Positions 46,386-57,196 of a stretch of DNA of 64,000 nucleotides are shown piece after piece. Origin of the DNA: Chloroherpeton thalassium ATCC 35110 (GTDB lineage Bacteria; Bacteroidota; Chlorobiia; Chlorobiales; Chloroherpetonaceae); assembly GCF_000020525.1 (NCBI RefSeq), contig NC_011026.1, positions 2,834,001 through 2,898,000 of the forward strand, given 5' to 3'. The translations under genes were made by a program, and so were the position numbers. Positions within the stretch are counted from its first letter, which is position 1. Every line of letters begins with the position of its first letter. Under the pieces are notes generated by a model, which saw only the letters and a list, made by a program, of their open reading frames with translations, ran no database searches and was not told where the DNA came from.

Positions 46386-46919
46386 ATGAAACCGAAACAC
46401 TTTTTCTTCGCGCTACTCTCCGCCGCTTTAATTTCAACAAGCGCATTTGCGCAACCAGGCCCTGGAATGGGACGCGGCATGAATATGAAACCCGGCGCAA
46501 CTCAAACAATCAACCAGCAAGCACCACTAACCGATGAGCAAATCGAAGAGCAAATGATTGCCAACATGACACAGCGCCGTGTGGAAATGGTTAAGACAAT
46601 GAAAGAAAGACTCAACCTAACTGACTCTCAAGCGTCAAAGATCGAGAATTTGATGAAGAAGCAAGATGACAAGCGGATTGAGAATTTCAAAAAGATGAAA
46701 GCCCTTCGCGATGAGCAAATGATTCAACGCCAAGAAACAGAATTGAACATTTTAAGCACGCTGAGCGACGAGCAGAAAAAAGGGTATGCCGTTTTGAGAG
46801 GCAGAGGAGGCGTTATGGGTAACATGGGTAGAAGAGGCAATGGCCCATGCGGCAATATGCAAATGCCGCCGATGCCAGCTCCTGATGCACCACAGGAAAA
46901 CCAAGAAGATGGAAACTAA
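46386..46919 (+). CDS. Spy/CpxP-like periplasmic protein
   Basis: 177 residues. Signal peptide (MKPKHFFFALLSAALISTSAFA). The mature helical part carries LTDSQASKIENLM and LSDEQKKGYAVL, two LTxxQ-type motifs, with a long charged helix between. Met-rich low-complexity flanks (GPGMGRGMNM; GNMQMPPMP) could bind copper or other soft metals, as seen in related proteins. Probably a periplasmic chaperone or stress sensor; function inferred from family. Confidence 0.8.
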   Translation: MKPKHFFFALLSAALISTSAFAQPGPGMGRGMNMKPGATQTINQQAPLTDEQIEEQMIANMTQRRVEMVKTMKERLNLTDSQASKIENLMKKQDDKRIENFKKMKALRDEQMIQRQETELNILSTLSDEQKKGYAVLRGRGGVMGNMGRRGNGPCGNMQMPPMPAPDAPQENQEDGN

Positions 46920-46945
46920 TCTTCTCGCAAGTTGCTGATTTTCAA

Positions 46946-46975
46946 AAGGCTGCTCCTCTGAAGCAGCCTTTTTTA
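46946..46975. terminator. Terminator between Spy-like gene and thiC
   Basis: AAGGCTGCT (46946-46954) with AGCAGCCTT (46962-46970), 7-nt loop, T-run after; convergent genes share it. Confidence 0.88.
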
Positions 46976-46978
46976 TTT

Positions 46979-48853
<1,875 letters not shown>

Positions 48854-48960
48854 TCAGTTAAAATTATCTTACAAAGATGTTCTTTTTCGCAGTATAGCAA
48901 AAATGAAAATTATTTATATCTGTCGCCCCGAGCGGAGACGGCAGGCGCATAAATGCAAGG

Positions 48961-49079
48961 CGTCCTTCTTCGCTACCGATGACAAAAACGAACCGCGTCA
49001 TTCTGAGCCTCTTGGCGAAGAACCCAACGCTACCGGACACATGGATGATTCGCCGAAGCCGGCTCAGCATGACAACGCG
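48961..49079. repeat. Palindromic REP-like repeat cluster in the thiC leader
   Basis: Left arm 48994-49022 (CGCGTCATTCTGAGCC... GGCGAAGAA) and right arm 49049-49079 are inverted copies of a unit reading CGCG--GTCAT-CTGAGCC followed by GCGAA. A more degenerate third unit, also inverted, lies at about 48965-48997. The core GTCATTCTGAGC...GAAGAA resembles extragenic repeats scattered in many bacterial genomes (from memory). It lies between the TPP riboswitch and thiC. Confidence 0.7.
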
Positions 49080-49314
49080 CCGATGGCCATTCAAACATTT
49101 AACTTTTTCCGAATCGGAAAAATCACCCGCTCATGACAGCAAGAATTATATACAAATAATGCTGCGATTGGCTATATAACGACTACAAAACAAAAAAAAT
49201 CGCGTGCGAACGATCAGTTTTCGGTTTAAAAATGGTATCAAAAGCGTGGTAGTTCCAGAATTCGCTCGGAAGAGATGCCGGCAGTGTTTTTGTGGGAAAA
49301 AGAAAACAAACGGC

Positions 49315-49408
49315 ATTTCATCGCATCCTTGCGTCAGAATTACCTGCATCAAGTTAAACGGGTCTAATCTCAGCCACGCCAGAGGGGCGCAGCACCCCGG
49401 ATGAAATC
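49315..49408 (-). promoter_or_regulatory. TPP riboswitch (THI element) upstream of thiC
   Basis: On minus-strand RNA: GGGGTGC near the 5' side, then GGCTGAGAT, ACCCGTTTAACTTGAT, GCAGGTAATTCTGACG and AAGGATGCG, the conserved THI-box order. P1 is closed by 49400-49407 pairing with 49315-49322 (GATGAAAT/ATTTCATC). It should reduce thiC expression when thiamine pyrophosphate is abundant. Possible downstream platform: a GCCG/CGGC hairpin and an 8-T run (plus-strand A-run at 49191-49198). Confidence 0.95.
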
Positions 49409-49546
49409 TGTTGAATATAACTTCTTTTCCGGCGCAAAAAAACCGAATGAGAAAATTAATCCGGTAACTCAAATTAGGCATTGAGAAGGCGAATCGATTA
49501 TGTAAATTACGCCGTTTTTTTTAACACAAGGAAATAACTATGGATT

Positions 49547-50908
49547 ATGAAGAAAGCGCTTTATTACGTCAATCTTGTTAGGCTCTCGCTGTTCCAAATG
49601 GGATTTGGTATCATGCTTGGTTTTCTGCATGATACACTCAATCGGGTGATGACTTCCGACCTTGGCATTTCATCGACCATCGTTTTCGGATTAATCAGTT
49701 TAAAAGAACTGCTCGCTGTTTTCGGCGTGAAAGTTTGGGCGGGAAACCTGTCCGATAGAACCAGTATCATGGGATTTCGTCGGACGCCGTTTATTTTGTT
49801 GGGCCTATTTGCCTGCGTCGTTTCTTTCGTTTTGGCGCCGGAAATTGCCTATCAAGTTACGGTCAAAAATGCTGGTTTTCCCGACATTATTTTTAAGGCA
49901 CTCTCCGATTTTGCCTTGCTCAAGCTCGTCCTGATTTTTATGACTTTTGGCTTCGGGTTGCAAGTCGCCACCACCACATACTACGCGCTCATCGCCGATT
50001 ATGTCGGGGATAAAAATATCGGCAAAGTCACCTCGACAAGTTGGACGTTGATGGTGCTTACCACGATTGTTTCGGCAAGGGTTGTCGGCTCTTACCTTGA
50101 CGAATATAGCGTCGATCGCCTCACAAATGTCGCGCAAATCGGCGGGCTCATCGGACTGACCCTTTCGCTGGTTGCCGTCATCGGTGTCGAAAAACGCTTC
50201 TCGGATGCGATGAAAAAAACGGAAGAAGCTGTGCTTTCCTTCAAACAATCGTTGCAGCTTTTAACCACTTCGCCAAACACCTTGCTGTTTGCGTTCTACA
50301 TTTTCCTTTCCATTTTCGCCTTGTTCGCCAACGAAATCGTCATGGAACCGTTCGGCGCAGACGTGTTCGGAATGCCGGTCGGCCAAACCACGAAACTTTT
50401 CCGACCGACGATGGGCGGCATGCAGCTTATTTTTATGCTCATTGTGGGCTTTATGATGAATAAAATCGGCAGCAAACGCGCAATTTACATCGGCAATACA
50501 TTTTGCACGATCGGCTTCGGATTGGTGATTTTCTCCGGCATGATGCTAGACGAAACGATGTTGCGCATTGCGCTTGTGATTGTCGGCATCGGCCTCGGTG
50601 CCTCGAGCATTTCAAACATCACCATGATGATGACCATGACCGCCGGTCGCAGCGGCATCTACATCGGTCTTTGGGGAACAGCGCAAAGTTTGGCCATGTT
50701 TCTGGGGCATTTCGGCGCGGGCATCGTCCGCGATGTCGTCATGAGCTTTACCGGCGAATACATGAGCGCCTACACCGTCATTTTCGGCATGGAAATGCTC
50801 GCCTTCACCACCGCGACGATTGTTTTGCCCAAAATTTCCAAGCAAGATTTTGAATCGGAAAGTAAGGTCAAAATAGAAGAACTGCTGGCAGCCAGCGGAG
50901 TGGATTAA
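49547..50908 (+). CDS. PucC/BCD-family MFS transporter (bacteriochlorophyll delivery)
   Basis: 453 residues, about twelve membrane helices. The BCD-family opening FQMGFGIMLGFLHDTLNRVM, GFRRTPFILLG, and GIGLGASSISNITMMM match PucC/LhaA/Bch2 proteins, which assist light-harvesting complex assembly in phototrophs. The start ATG 49547 is preceded by AAGGA at 49528 (14 bases); another ATG at 49540 is out of frame. Divergent from the thiC riboswitch. In a green sulfur bacterium it may handle bacteriochlorophyll for chlorosome or reaction-centre assembly (inference). Confidence 0.9.
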   Translation: MKKALYYVNLVRLSLFQMGFGIMLGFLHDTLNRVMTSDLGISSTIVFGLISLKELLAVFGVKVWAGNLSDRTSIMGFRRTPFILLGLFACVVSFVLAPEIAYQVTVKNAGFPDIIFKALSDFALLKLVLIFMTFGFGLQVATTTYYALIADYVGDKNIGKVTSTSWTLMVLTTIVSARVVGSYLDEYSVDRLTNVAQIGGLIGLTLSLVAVIGVEKRFSDAMKKTEEAVLSFKQSLQLLTTSPNTLLFAFYIFLSIFALFANEIVMEPFGADVFGMPVGQTTKLFRPTMGGMQLIFMLIVGFMMNKIGSKRAIYIGNTFCTIGFGLVIFSGMMLDETMLRIALVIVGIGLGASSISNITMMMTMTAGRSGIYIGLWGTAQSLAMFLGHFGAGIVRDVVMSFTGEYMSAYTVIFGMEMLAFTTATIVLPKISKQDFESESKVKIEELLAASGVD

Positions 50909-51125
50909 TATTAAGAACAGGGAGTGATTTGATCTCTTTAAGTGTTTTAAATTAAGTAAAAATTGATTTATGCCTTACTATTTTGATACTAAAAAAAAAC
51001 ACATGGTGCTGTTTTTTTATTTATTAACCATATTTTTTCAAATATCATTATAAAAAAATATTTATTTTTTTAGGAGACCTATTTTTAGAAAAAAATTAGA
51101 TTATTATGCCTCATGGCCATTAGAC

Positions 51126-52344
51126 ATGCAGCTCTCTATTCCACTTATCAAACTTCCATTTTCTTCGGACTTAAGCATATACTCAATTTTATTTAGCTTA
51201 ATCATAATATTTTCATTATTTATCTTTATTAAGCGTATTAACTTTACTTCTATAAAGCCAGAAAATGGATTCTATGTGATTTTTGCAATATTATTTTTAT
51301 CTAATTTAATCCATGGTTATAAAAGCGGATTCTTAGATACTCCCATTCGAAATTATGAAGGGTTAAAAGATATCAGTATGATAGATTTCTTATCGTCTTA
51401 TGAAAGATATCAAAATATGGGACTACAAGATAGTGAGAATTATGTTCGATATACACATCCTGTAGGTGAGGTTATTTTAATGTATTCACTTCATTTTATT
51501 CTCCTAAATCATGGATTGATGAGCTTTATTATAGGTTTTTTCTCATCCATCATCACTTATATCACCTTTCTTCATTTATTAGAGCATTTTTGTATCGATA
51601 AAAAAGTCAGCCTATTATTTAGTATATGCCTTATTAGCCTACCCGCAATCCAAATTCATTATATAGCAAGCACTGATGCGATAGTTAGCAGCTTGTTATT
51701 ACTAATATTATATTATTTTACCTCAAAAACCATAATATATTTATAACCTTTTTAATATCTTTATTACTATTCACATCACTAATGCTAAGTTTTGGTGCGA
51801 TTTTTATCATTGCAGTCCTATTCATATTATCATTCTTTAACAAAACACCAAAAACGCTTATAATCATATTTAGCTTAGTTGCAATTTACTTTTTCATATT
51901 TTTTATTTTTTTAAATATAATTATTTACATTCTTTCTTTCTAGCGTCAAAAATAGAGAATCCACACGGATTTCACTTTATATCATCTCCAATCAATTATC
52001 TTTTAACGAGAACAGAAAGCATTTTAACTATTCTACTTTACTTTAGCCCTTTTCTTATTTACCTAGGAGTTAAGGGATTTAGGTATGTCCTAGTAAAGAA
52101 ATATGAAAAATTATACTGGATTACATTATCTGGGGTTTTAGTGCTCATTATAGAGTTAATAGCTGGAACTTACAGAACAGGTGAAACCGCAAGGACATGT
52201 ATGTTCATCTATCCATACTTGATAATTCCTTCAGTTATTTTTGTAAATGAGAACAAGTTTATACTAAAGGAAAATCAATTTTTAGTATTTTCAATCTTAT
52301 TGCAAACAATTATTTTTCAAACATTTGGAATACATAGAGCTTGA
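51126..52344 (+). pseudogene. Broken GT-C-like membrane glycosyltransferase gene
   Basis: Three successive frames together read as one polytopic membrane protein. Frame 1: 51126-51746 (MQLSIPLIKLPFSSDLSIYS onward; open upstream to 51054 with plausible protein sequence). A one-base shift in the A5 run at 51725-51729 continues it to 51943. A second shift in the T-rich 51900-51940 region leads to 51943-52344, ending with IAGTYRTGETARTCMFIYPY. The pattern of loops and helices resembles GT-C transferases. Base composition is much more AT-rich than the neighbours, suggesting acquisition. At least two frameshifts make a pseudogene more likely than errors, but errors cannot be excluded. Confidence 0.78.
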
Positions 52345-52387
52345 TTATCATCTTTCACATATGCGCTTAACTAAAAAAGAAAATTTT

Positions 52388-52828
52388 TCACGCCTTAAAA
52401 TCAGAGTCTTCCAATTCCACATCAAGCGCATGCAACGACAACGAAACATCAATAAAAAGCAAGGCACTTGATATCACAATGCAAAACATGCTGCTAATTA
52501 ACAATGCAATATTTAGCATGTCCAACGCGGTGAAAAGCAAGGATTCTAAAATTTTGATAATGATAATGAGGCTGCTCAGCAAAATGCTCAGCACCACAAA
52601 ACCAATGCTCTTTTTCAAAATCTTGCATCGGCGATAAAGCGAGTCTAATTGCTTTTTTAAATTTTCTTTTCGTTTAGCCGATGGCGCGTTTTTTAGTTCC
52701 GTATTTAGGTTGCGGGTTCTATCCAACGCATGGCTATAACGATTTGTAATGCTGAGAAGAAGAAGTCCAACGCCGGAAATTAAAACCAGCGGCGTTACGG
52801 CTGATTGCAGAATGTGGCTAAAGTCCAT
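52388..52828 (-). CDS. DUF2721-family membrane protein
   Basis: 146 residues. N-terminal helix with ISGVGLLLLSITNRYSHALDR, a charged cytoplasmic helix, then two membrane helices; this is the DUF2721 layout. Function unknown. The 112-bp spacer separates it from the Rieske-like gene upstream. Confidence 0.82.
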   Translation of the reverse strand: MDFSHILQSAVTPLVLISGVGLLLLSITNRYSHALDRTRNLNTELKNAPSAKRKENLKKQLDSLYRRCKILKKSIGFVVLSILLSSLIIIIKILESLLFTALDMLNIALLISSMFCIVISSALLFIDVSLSLHALDVELEDSDFKA

Positions 52829-52940
52829 AAAGAATCAAGGCTGCCTTGAAATTGCACGATGCTTCATGAAACGCCTCTTTCAAGAAAGCCTTGTCCAAAG
52901 ATTTAATTTTTAAAAACTGATCGGATTATCCTTTTGCGAT

Positions 52941-53360
52941 TTACTTGATATGCACGATCAAACGATTGTCTTTGACCATTGTTCCATACGTTTTAATGTC
53001 CGCTTTTGCAGCACCCGCTTTTTTCAATCCACCAAAATCAAATGTCGATTTGCCAACGCTGCAACATTGAACGGTCTCTGTTCCAGGAATGGGGTCTAAG
53101 CGACGACCGGAATGAGTACAATGATTTTTAAATGCGTAGAAAAATCCATCATCTCCTTTAACCACTAAAACTCTTTCCTGCAGACCGTTTTCCTCAAATC
53201 GAAGTGCGCCGAAAGGCTTGGATAGCTCAGGGGCTTTGGCAAGCTCTATGATTAACTTTCCGTTTTCAAATTTCCAACATGAGCCATCTTTCGGCTTTCC
53301 CGTGGCACTTAGCCCCACTAAGCGCTGAAAAATATTCCGATTAAGTGATTTTAATTCCAT
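52941..53360 (-). CDS. Rieske-like protein lacking the second His ligand
   Basis: 139 residues. C-terminal half is Rieske-like: VLVVKGDDGFFYAFKNHCTH, then CCSVGKSTFDFGG. The first ligand pair is Cys-x-His (CTH). In the second box, the normal C-x2-H-G is C-C-S-V-G, with Val where the His ligand belongs. So a normal [2Fe-2S] Rieske centre should not form unless another residue helps; the extra Cys (CC) is notable. No signal peptide. Partner unknown; it stands alone between DUF2721 and PHP genes. Confidence 0.72.
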   Translation of the reverse strand: MELKSLNRNIFQRLVGLSATGKPKDGSCWKFENGKLIIELAKAPELSKPFGALRFEENGLQERVLVVKGDDGFFYAFKNHCTHSGRRLDPIPGTETVQCCSVGKSTFDFGGLKKAGAAKADIKTYGTMVKDNRLIVHIK

Positions 53361-53461
53361 AGTTATATTTTGTCAATTAGTTACGCAATTTTCTAAGTCG
53401 AATATTATCGTAGGAATCTATCTGCGCGCGCAATAGGAAACAGAACGAGCGTTTCAAACGC

Positions 53462-54175
53462 CTACTTTACTCGTTCTTCCTGTCCCCTAAAAAGACAAAT
53501 CGCCACCGAGTGATTTTTTCTCACGGCGGCTTTTATCGCATCAATCTCCTTAGCGCTTTTCAATAAAGTTTTCCATGAATATAAATGCTGAGGGTCATGA
53601 AAATCGGAGCTGGCCACATAGTTTAAATTCTCGCTACCAACCAGATGATATAGCTCATTTCTGTTTCCAATTTCCCACGCATCAATCATGTGCTTGAACT
53701 GCTCGCGATGATTCCACAAGTACATCAGTTCATTTGTGCCTTCTAAATAACCACGAAGCGGATGCGCGGCAACGGCAATGCCACCTTGCTTGTGAATTTC
53801 CGCTGCGAGCACCTCAATCGGCAATCCTGGATTCATGTAAGATTCAACACCAACGCCAAGCAAATGAAAGCCTTGCGTGTTGTTTGTTAGCTCGATGCCA
53901 GGAATCACGATCAGTTCGTGCTTTTCCCAAGCCTTTTTTGCCGCCACTTTGAGAGCCGCAATGTAATCCTCGTAATACGCTTTTAAAAGTACCCCCGGAT
54001 GCTGATCCTGAGGCCATGAGTCCCAAAGCTCAGCTTCATTCAACACATGATCCGTAATGCAAATAACATCAAATCCATTTTCGGCATATAATTCGATGGT
54101 ATCCTCAAGAGAAAGCGCCCCATCGCTAAACGCTGTATGAATATGAAAATCACAGAGCAACCAGTTTTCAGACAT
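53462..54175 (-). CDS. PHP-domain metal-dependent phosphoesterase
   Basis: 237 residues. PHP motifs: DFHIHTAFSDG (8-18), ICITDHV, PGIELTNN, AAHPLRG and SSDFHDP supply the His/Asp/Glu residues that bind two or three metals. Probably hydrolyses a small phosphate ester (histidinol phosphate or nucleotide), but the substrate cannot be told. Monocistronic with a 263-bp divergent gap to the esterase gene. Confidence 0.9.
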   Translation of the reverse strand: MSENWLLCDFHIHTAFSDGALSLEDTIELYAENGFDVICITDHVLNEAELWDSWPQDQHPGVLLKAYYEDYIAALKVAAKKAWEKHELIVIPGIELTNNTQGFHLLGVGVESYMNPGLPIEVLAAEIHKQGGIAVAAHPLRGYLEGTNELMYLWNHREQFKHMIDAWEIGNRNELYHLVGSENLNYVASSDFHDPQHLYSWKTLLKSAKEIDAIKAAVRKNHSVAICLFRGQEERVK

Positions 54176-54438
54176 AAAGACCTATTTAAGTTTTAAAAAT
54201 CGCGCTCTGTGCTGGCAGGCTTTTTGAAATGAAAACGACAAGCGCTTTCGGTCGGCGCAAATATAGAGATAAGCCGTTCATTAATCAATAGCGAATTCCA
54301 GATAATCGGAAATACCTTTTCTACGAAAGCCTCTCTATGTTTTGAGTTTTTTTCAAGCCGAATTTTGCATAGGATTTTGTAACCGCTATTTTAGAAAGTT
54401 GTGTTTGTACCTTATAACATTTAGTCGCAAAGCTTCCT

Positions 54439-55125
54439 ATGTTAATTGAAAATCGTGCGCTTTCGCTTTTTCATGTCCTTCGTGAGCCGCTTCAAAAAAC
54501 AGGCGAAACATCCCCACTTCTTTTGCTTTTACATGGTTATGGCAGCAATGAACAAGATTTGATTCAACTTGCGCCGGATTTGGACGATCGATTTTTGGTC
54601 ATCAGTCCACGCGCGCCAGAAATTTTAGGGCCGGGCATGTTTGGATGGTTTCCGATTGAATTTCACGCTGACGGCATTACCGTCAACCCTGAATTGGCAA
54701 TGCTTGCGCAACAAAAACTGCTGGATTTTTTTGACGAACTTTTGGAAACGTATCCGGTCGATCATTCAAAAATATTTGTCATGGGATTTAGTCAGGGCGC
54801 GGTTATGAGCTATCTTGCCGCTTTTTCACAGCCGGAAAAAGTAGCAGGCATTGTTGCTATGAGCGGACAGATTCCACCGGACGACTTTTTTCAAACGATC
54901 GATACGGCCAAACTCGCTGAACTTCCGGTTCTTACGGTGCACGGACTTTACGACGAAGTGCTACCGATAGAAAAAGGCCGTGAAAGTCGCAAAAAACTGG
55001 AAAGTTTGCCGGTCAGACTCACTTACAAAGAATATCCAATGGGACATCAAGTTTCAGTAGAAAGCCTGAACGACATAGACGCGTGGTTGAAAGCAATTTT
55101 GAAGCGGAGAAAGGCGTGGCTATAA
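54439..55125 (+). CDS. Phospholipase/carboxylesterase-type alpha/beta hydrolase
   Basis: 228 residues, no signal peptide. Oxyanion-hole region LLLLHGYGSNEQDL, nucleophile Ser in GFSQGAVMS, acid Asp in HGLYDEVLP and His in PMGHQVS form the catalytic triad of the carboxylesterase 2 family. Likely a cytoplasmic esterase or thioesterase. Its stop overlaps the stop of the convergent YjbH-like gene by 6 bp. Confidence 0.92.
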   Translation: MLIENRALSLFHVLREPLQKTGETSPLLLLLHGYGSNEQDLIQLAPDLDDRFLVISPRAPEILGPGMFGWFPIEFHADGITVNPELAMLAQQKLLDFFDELLETYPVDHSKIFVMGFSQGAVMSYLAAFSQPEKVAGIVAMSGQIPPDDFFQTIDTAKLAELPVLTVHGLYDEVLPIEKGRESRKKLESLPVRLTYKEYPMGHQVSVESLNDIDAWLKAILKRRKAWL

Positions 55126-55836
55126 AAAAATCTTCAAGGCAAAACTACCCGAGAAGTCTTTCAGATCCTGCAACGCACCGAGAAGCTCTATGTGCTGAAA
55201 AAGGCAAAGCTGCCCACCAAGATTGATGACATTGCTATCATGCTCAAGGATGAGCGCAAGTTCAGGAATATGAGATGGCGCAACAGCTATGCCAGCTAAA
55301 AAGCCGTCAAACTGGTTATGCGGCATGGCATCAAAGGCATACCCAATGGTTAATCCTACATTGTGTTCATTTGTGATGAAATGTTTGGTAGCCACAGCAT
55401 AAAGAGTACCAAAGAACTGGTTGCCTTTACTTACAGATGTTACGATATCGTGTCCGCCAATGACAAAAGCGGGGATTTTTTCCGATTCTTTGAGAAGCCT
55501 CACGCGAGCCGAAACCATCCGGTCAACCTGAAAAGATTGACCGGGACGATTTATAGGGCCGCTGTTTCGAAACCCTAACTCAAGAAAAGGCAAAAAGGTA
55601 AGATTTGCATAATACGCCAATACATCATATCGGTTATATGAGTGCATCACCGCTGCATGATGCTTATCAAGATAGCTAACCCCAAAAATGAGCGTGCCAT
55701 CAGGCTGCATATCAGCAGACGGAATGTTTAGCAATCCCGTCATGCCTGTAAGCGAATGCCCAATACATGTTCCTGAGAATAACAGGGACAGAAATATTAT
55801 GAACGCAAACTGTTTACTCACCGCCACCACCTTCAT
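55120..55836 (-). CDS. YjbH N-terminal-domain outer-membrane protein
   Basis: 238 residues from ATG 55836 (MKVVAVSKQFAFIIFLSLLF). Signal peptide, then the YjbH-family opening GMTGLLNIPSADMQPDGTLIFG and alternating strands of a beta barrel. It matches only the first third or so of a full YjbH (which is about 700 residues). YjbH-type proteins export exopolysaccharide across the outer membrane. The start overlaps the upstream lipoprotein gene by 23 bp. A protein resembling the missing C-terminal part is encoded at 57193, so the family appears split in this operon. Confidence 0.75.
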   Translation of the reverse strand: MKVVAVSKQFAFIIFLSLLFSGTCIGHSLTGMTGLLNIPSADMQPDGTLIFGVSYLDKHHAAVMHSYNRYDVLAYYANLTFLPFLELGFRNSGPINRPGQSFQVDRMVSARVRLLKESEKIPAFVIGGHDIVTSVSKGNQFFGTLYAVATKHFITNEHNVGLTIGYAFDAMPHNQFDGFLAGIAVAPSHIPELALILEHDSNVINLGGQLCLFQHIELLGALQDLKDFSGSFALKIFL

Positions 55837-57196
55837 GACAATCCTTCCAACCAATCTGCTGTTTATAACACCTACGCTCCCATATTACATTAGGAACCCG
55901 CCTACCACTGGGCAAGATAACCCATTCGTTAACCCGTTTGACTTCTACCCATCGTGCATACACAGGTTTACAGCTAGGATCAGGTGCAGGTGATAGATAA
56001 GGGTTGGGGACGGTGGTGCAACCCGGAATAGTAATAACAGGAGCAACTCTAGCAATAGCCGCAGGAGGCCCTTGAATAAACTTAGTTATAGGCTCAAGCA
56101 CAAGTGCAAGCCAATTAACAAAGCGCATATGGCAAATCCATTCTCGAGAATCAATAACTGATTGAGCGTTATCCGCAACATCCTCAGAGAATGAATAGCA
56201 TCTCTTTAAGTCAAAATCAGGTCTCCCTGATAAGAGTGAATTTTGCTCTACCACATTTCTTAGCCATTGATGGTTATAGCCATCGGGAATGCCATCAGGA
56301 TAGACTAATGTGTCACTAATACAAATGTTAGAAGAACTCTGATCAATGTCATCTTTTTCTGAAGAATCGTATTCCTCATCGTAATCACCACTTATGCCTA
56401 CAGAGTATATTCCAAATCTTGTGATATTTGCAGTAGCTGATGTTCCATTTTGCTGAACAATAGCTTCATATCCAGAATCCTCCCACAAGTTATTCTCAGT
56501 ATCAAATCTCAGCAGTTTTAATTTCGTCCCGGGAGACATTTCTAAAGGGAGCGGTTGCGTAAGCTCAACTTCTTCATTTAGTTGTATTTCATAAGGAAGC
56601 AGTGCGACTGTAGAAGTGTTAAGTAATCCTAACGTCTCAGTTGGTGATAGTTCAGGGACATTATTTCCGTAAAGAGGGGTCACTGAAATATTTTCTTCTC
56701 CATCAAGAGCCTCTTTTGGAATAACAAGCTCTATTATGTCAGAAGAATTTAAGGCTTCAGGGTTATCATATGTTTGAATATTCCCACCATTACTACCAAT
56801 AGTCACCGCCGCCGCTGATGGATTTAAAGCAATGTATGAGTAGTTCTCAATCTCATCCTTATCAAATATCTCCATATTTTGTATATATCCACCAGCGGAC
56901 GCCCGTATTTCATTAGCATCGGTTAGCAATTCTTCATCGATGTAAAAAGTATAAGACCCATCGCTACTTGTAACACATGAATCATTTAGTAACAACACTT
57001 TTGCGTAAGGAATCCCTACACTCGTCTCATAATCATATACCTTTCCATTAATTTCAATGGTATTAGCATCACTCGGCGCTACAGTATTTTTTCCATCAGA
57101 GCCGCCGCATCCATGAATTGAGGTAAAGAAACCGGCGAGTACCATAACCATGAGTACCGCAATGATGTTTTTCGGCTTGAAATAGTTTTTTTTCAT
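55814..57196 (-). CDS. Lipoprotein with carboxypeptidase-regulatory-like and ZU5-like domains
   Basis: 460 residues from ATG 57196, whose ATGA overlaps the upstream stop. Signal segment with a lipobox-like IHGCGG (about 30). Residues 45-130 are a carboxypeptidase-regulatory-like beta domain (INGKVYDYETSVGIPYAKVL), followed by a ZU5-like region (IELVIPKEALDGEENISVTP). The C-terminal 190 residues contain six Cys and a Gly-rich end and are unrecognised. Middle gene of the three-gene YjbH-like operon; probably an outer-membrane-anchored partner. Confidence 0.75.
   Translation of the reverse strand: MKKNYFKPKNIIAVLMVMVLAGFFTSIHGCGGSDGKNTVAPSDANTIEINGKVYDYETSVGIPYAKVLLLNDSCVTSSDGSYTFYIDEELLTDANEIRASAGGYIQNMEIFDKDEIENYSYIALNPSAAAVTIGSNGGNIQTYDNPEALNSSDIIELVIPKEALDGEENISVTPLYGNNVPELSPTETLGLLNTSTVALLPYEIQLNEEVELTQPLPLEMSPGTKLKLLRFDTENNLWEDSGYEAIVQQNGTSATANITRFGIYSVGISGDYDEEYDSSEKDDIDQSSSNICISDTLVYPDGIPDGYNHQWLRNVVEQNSLLSGRPDFDLKRCYSFSEDVADNAQSVIDSREWICHMRFVNWLALVLEPITKFIQGPPAAIARVAPVITIPGCTTVPNPYLSPAPDPSCKPVYARWVEVKRVNEWVILPSGRRVPNVIWERRCYKQQIGWKDCHEGGGGE

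Noticed and set aside
49146-49481. Minus-strand 111-codon frame upstream of thiC
   Set aside because: It covers the TPP riboswitch, whose RNA conservation explains the sequence; the translation is not protein-like.
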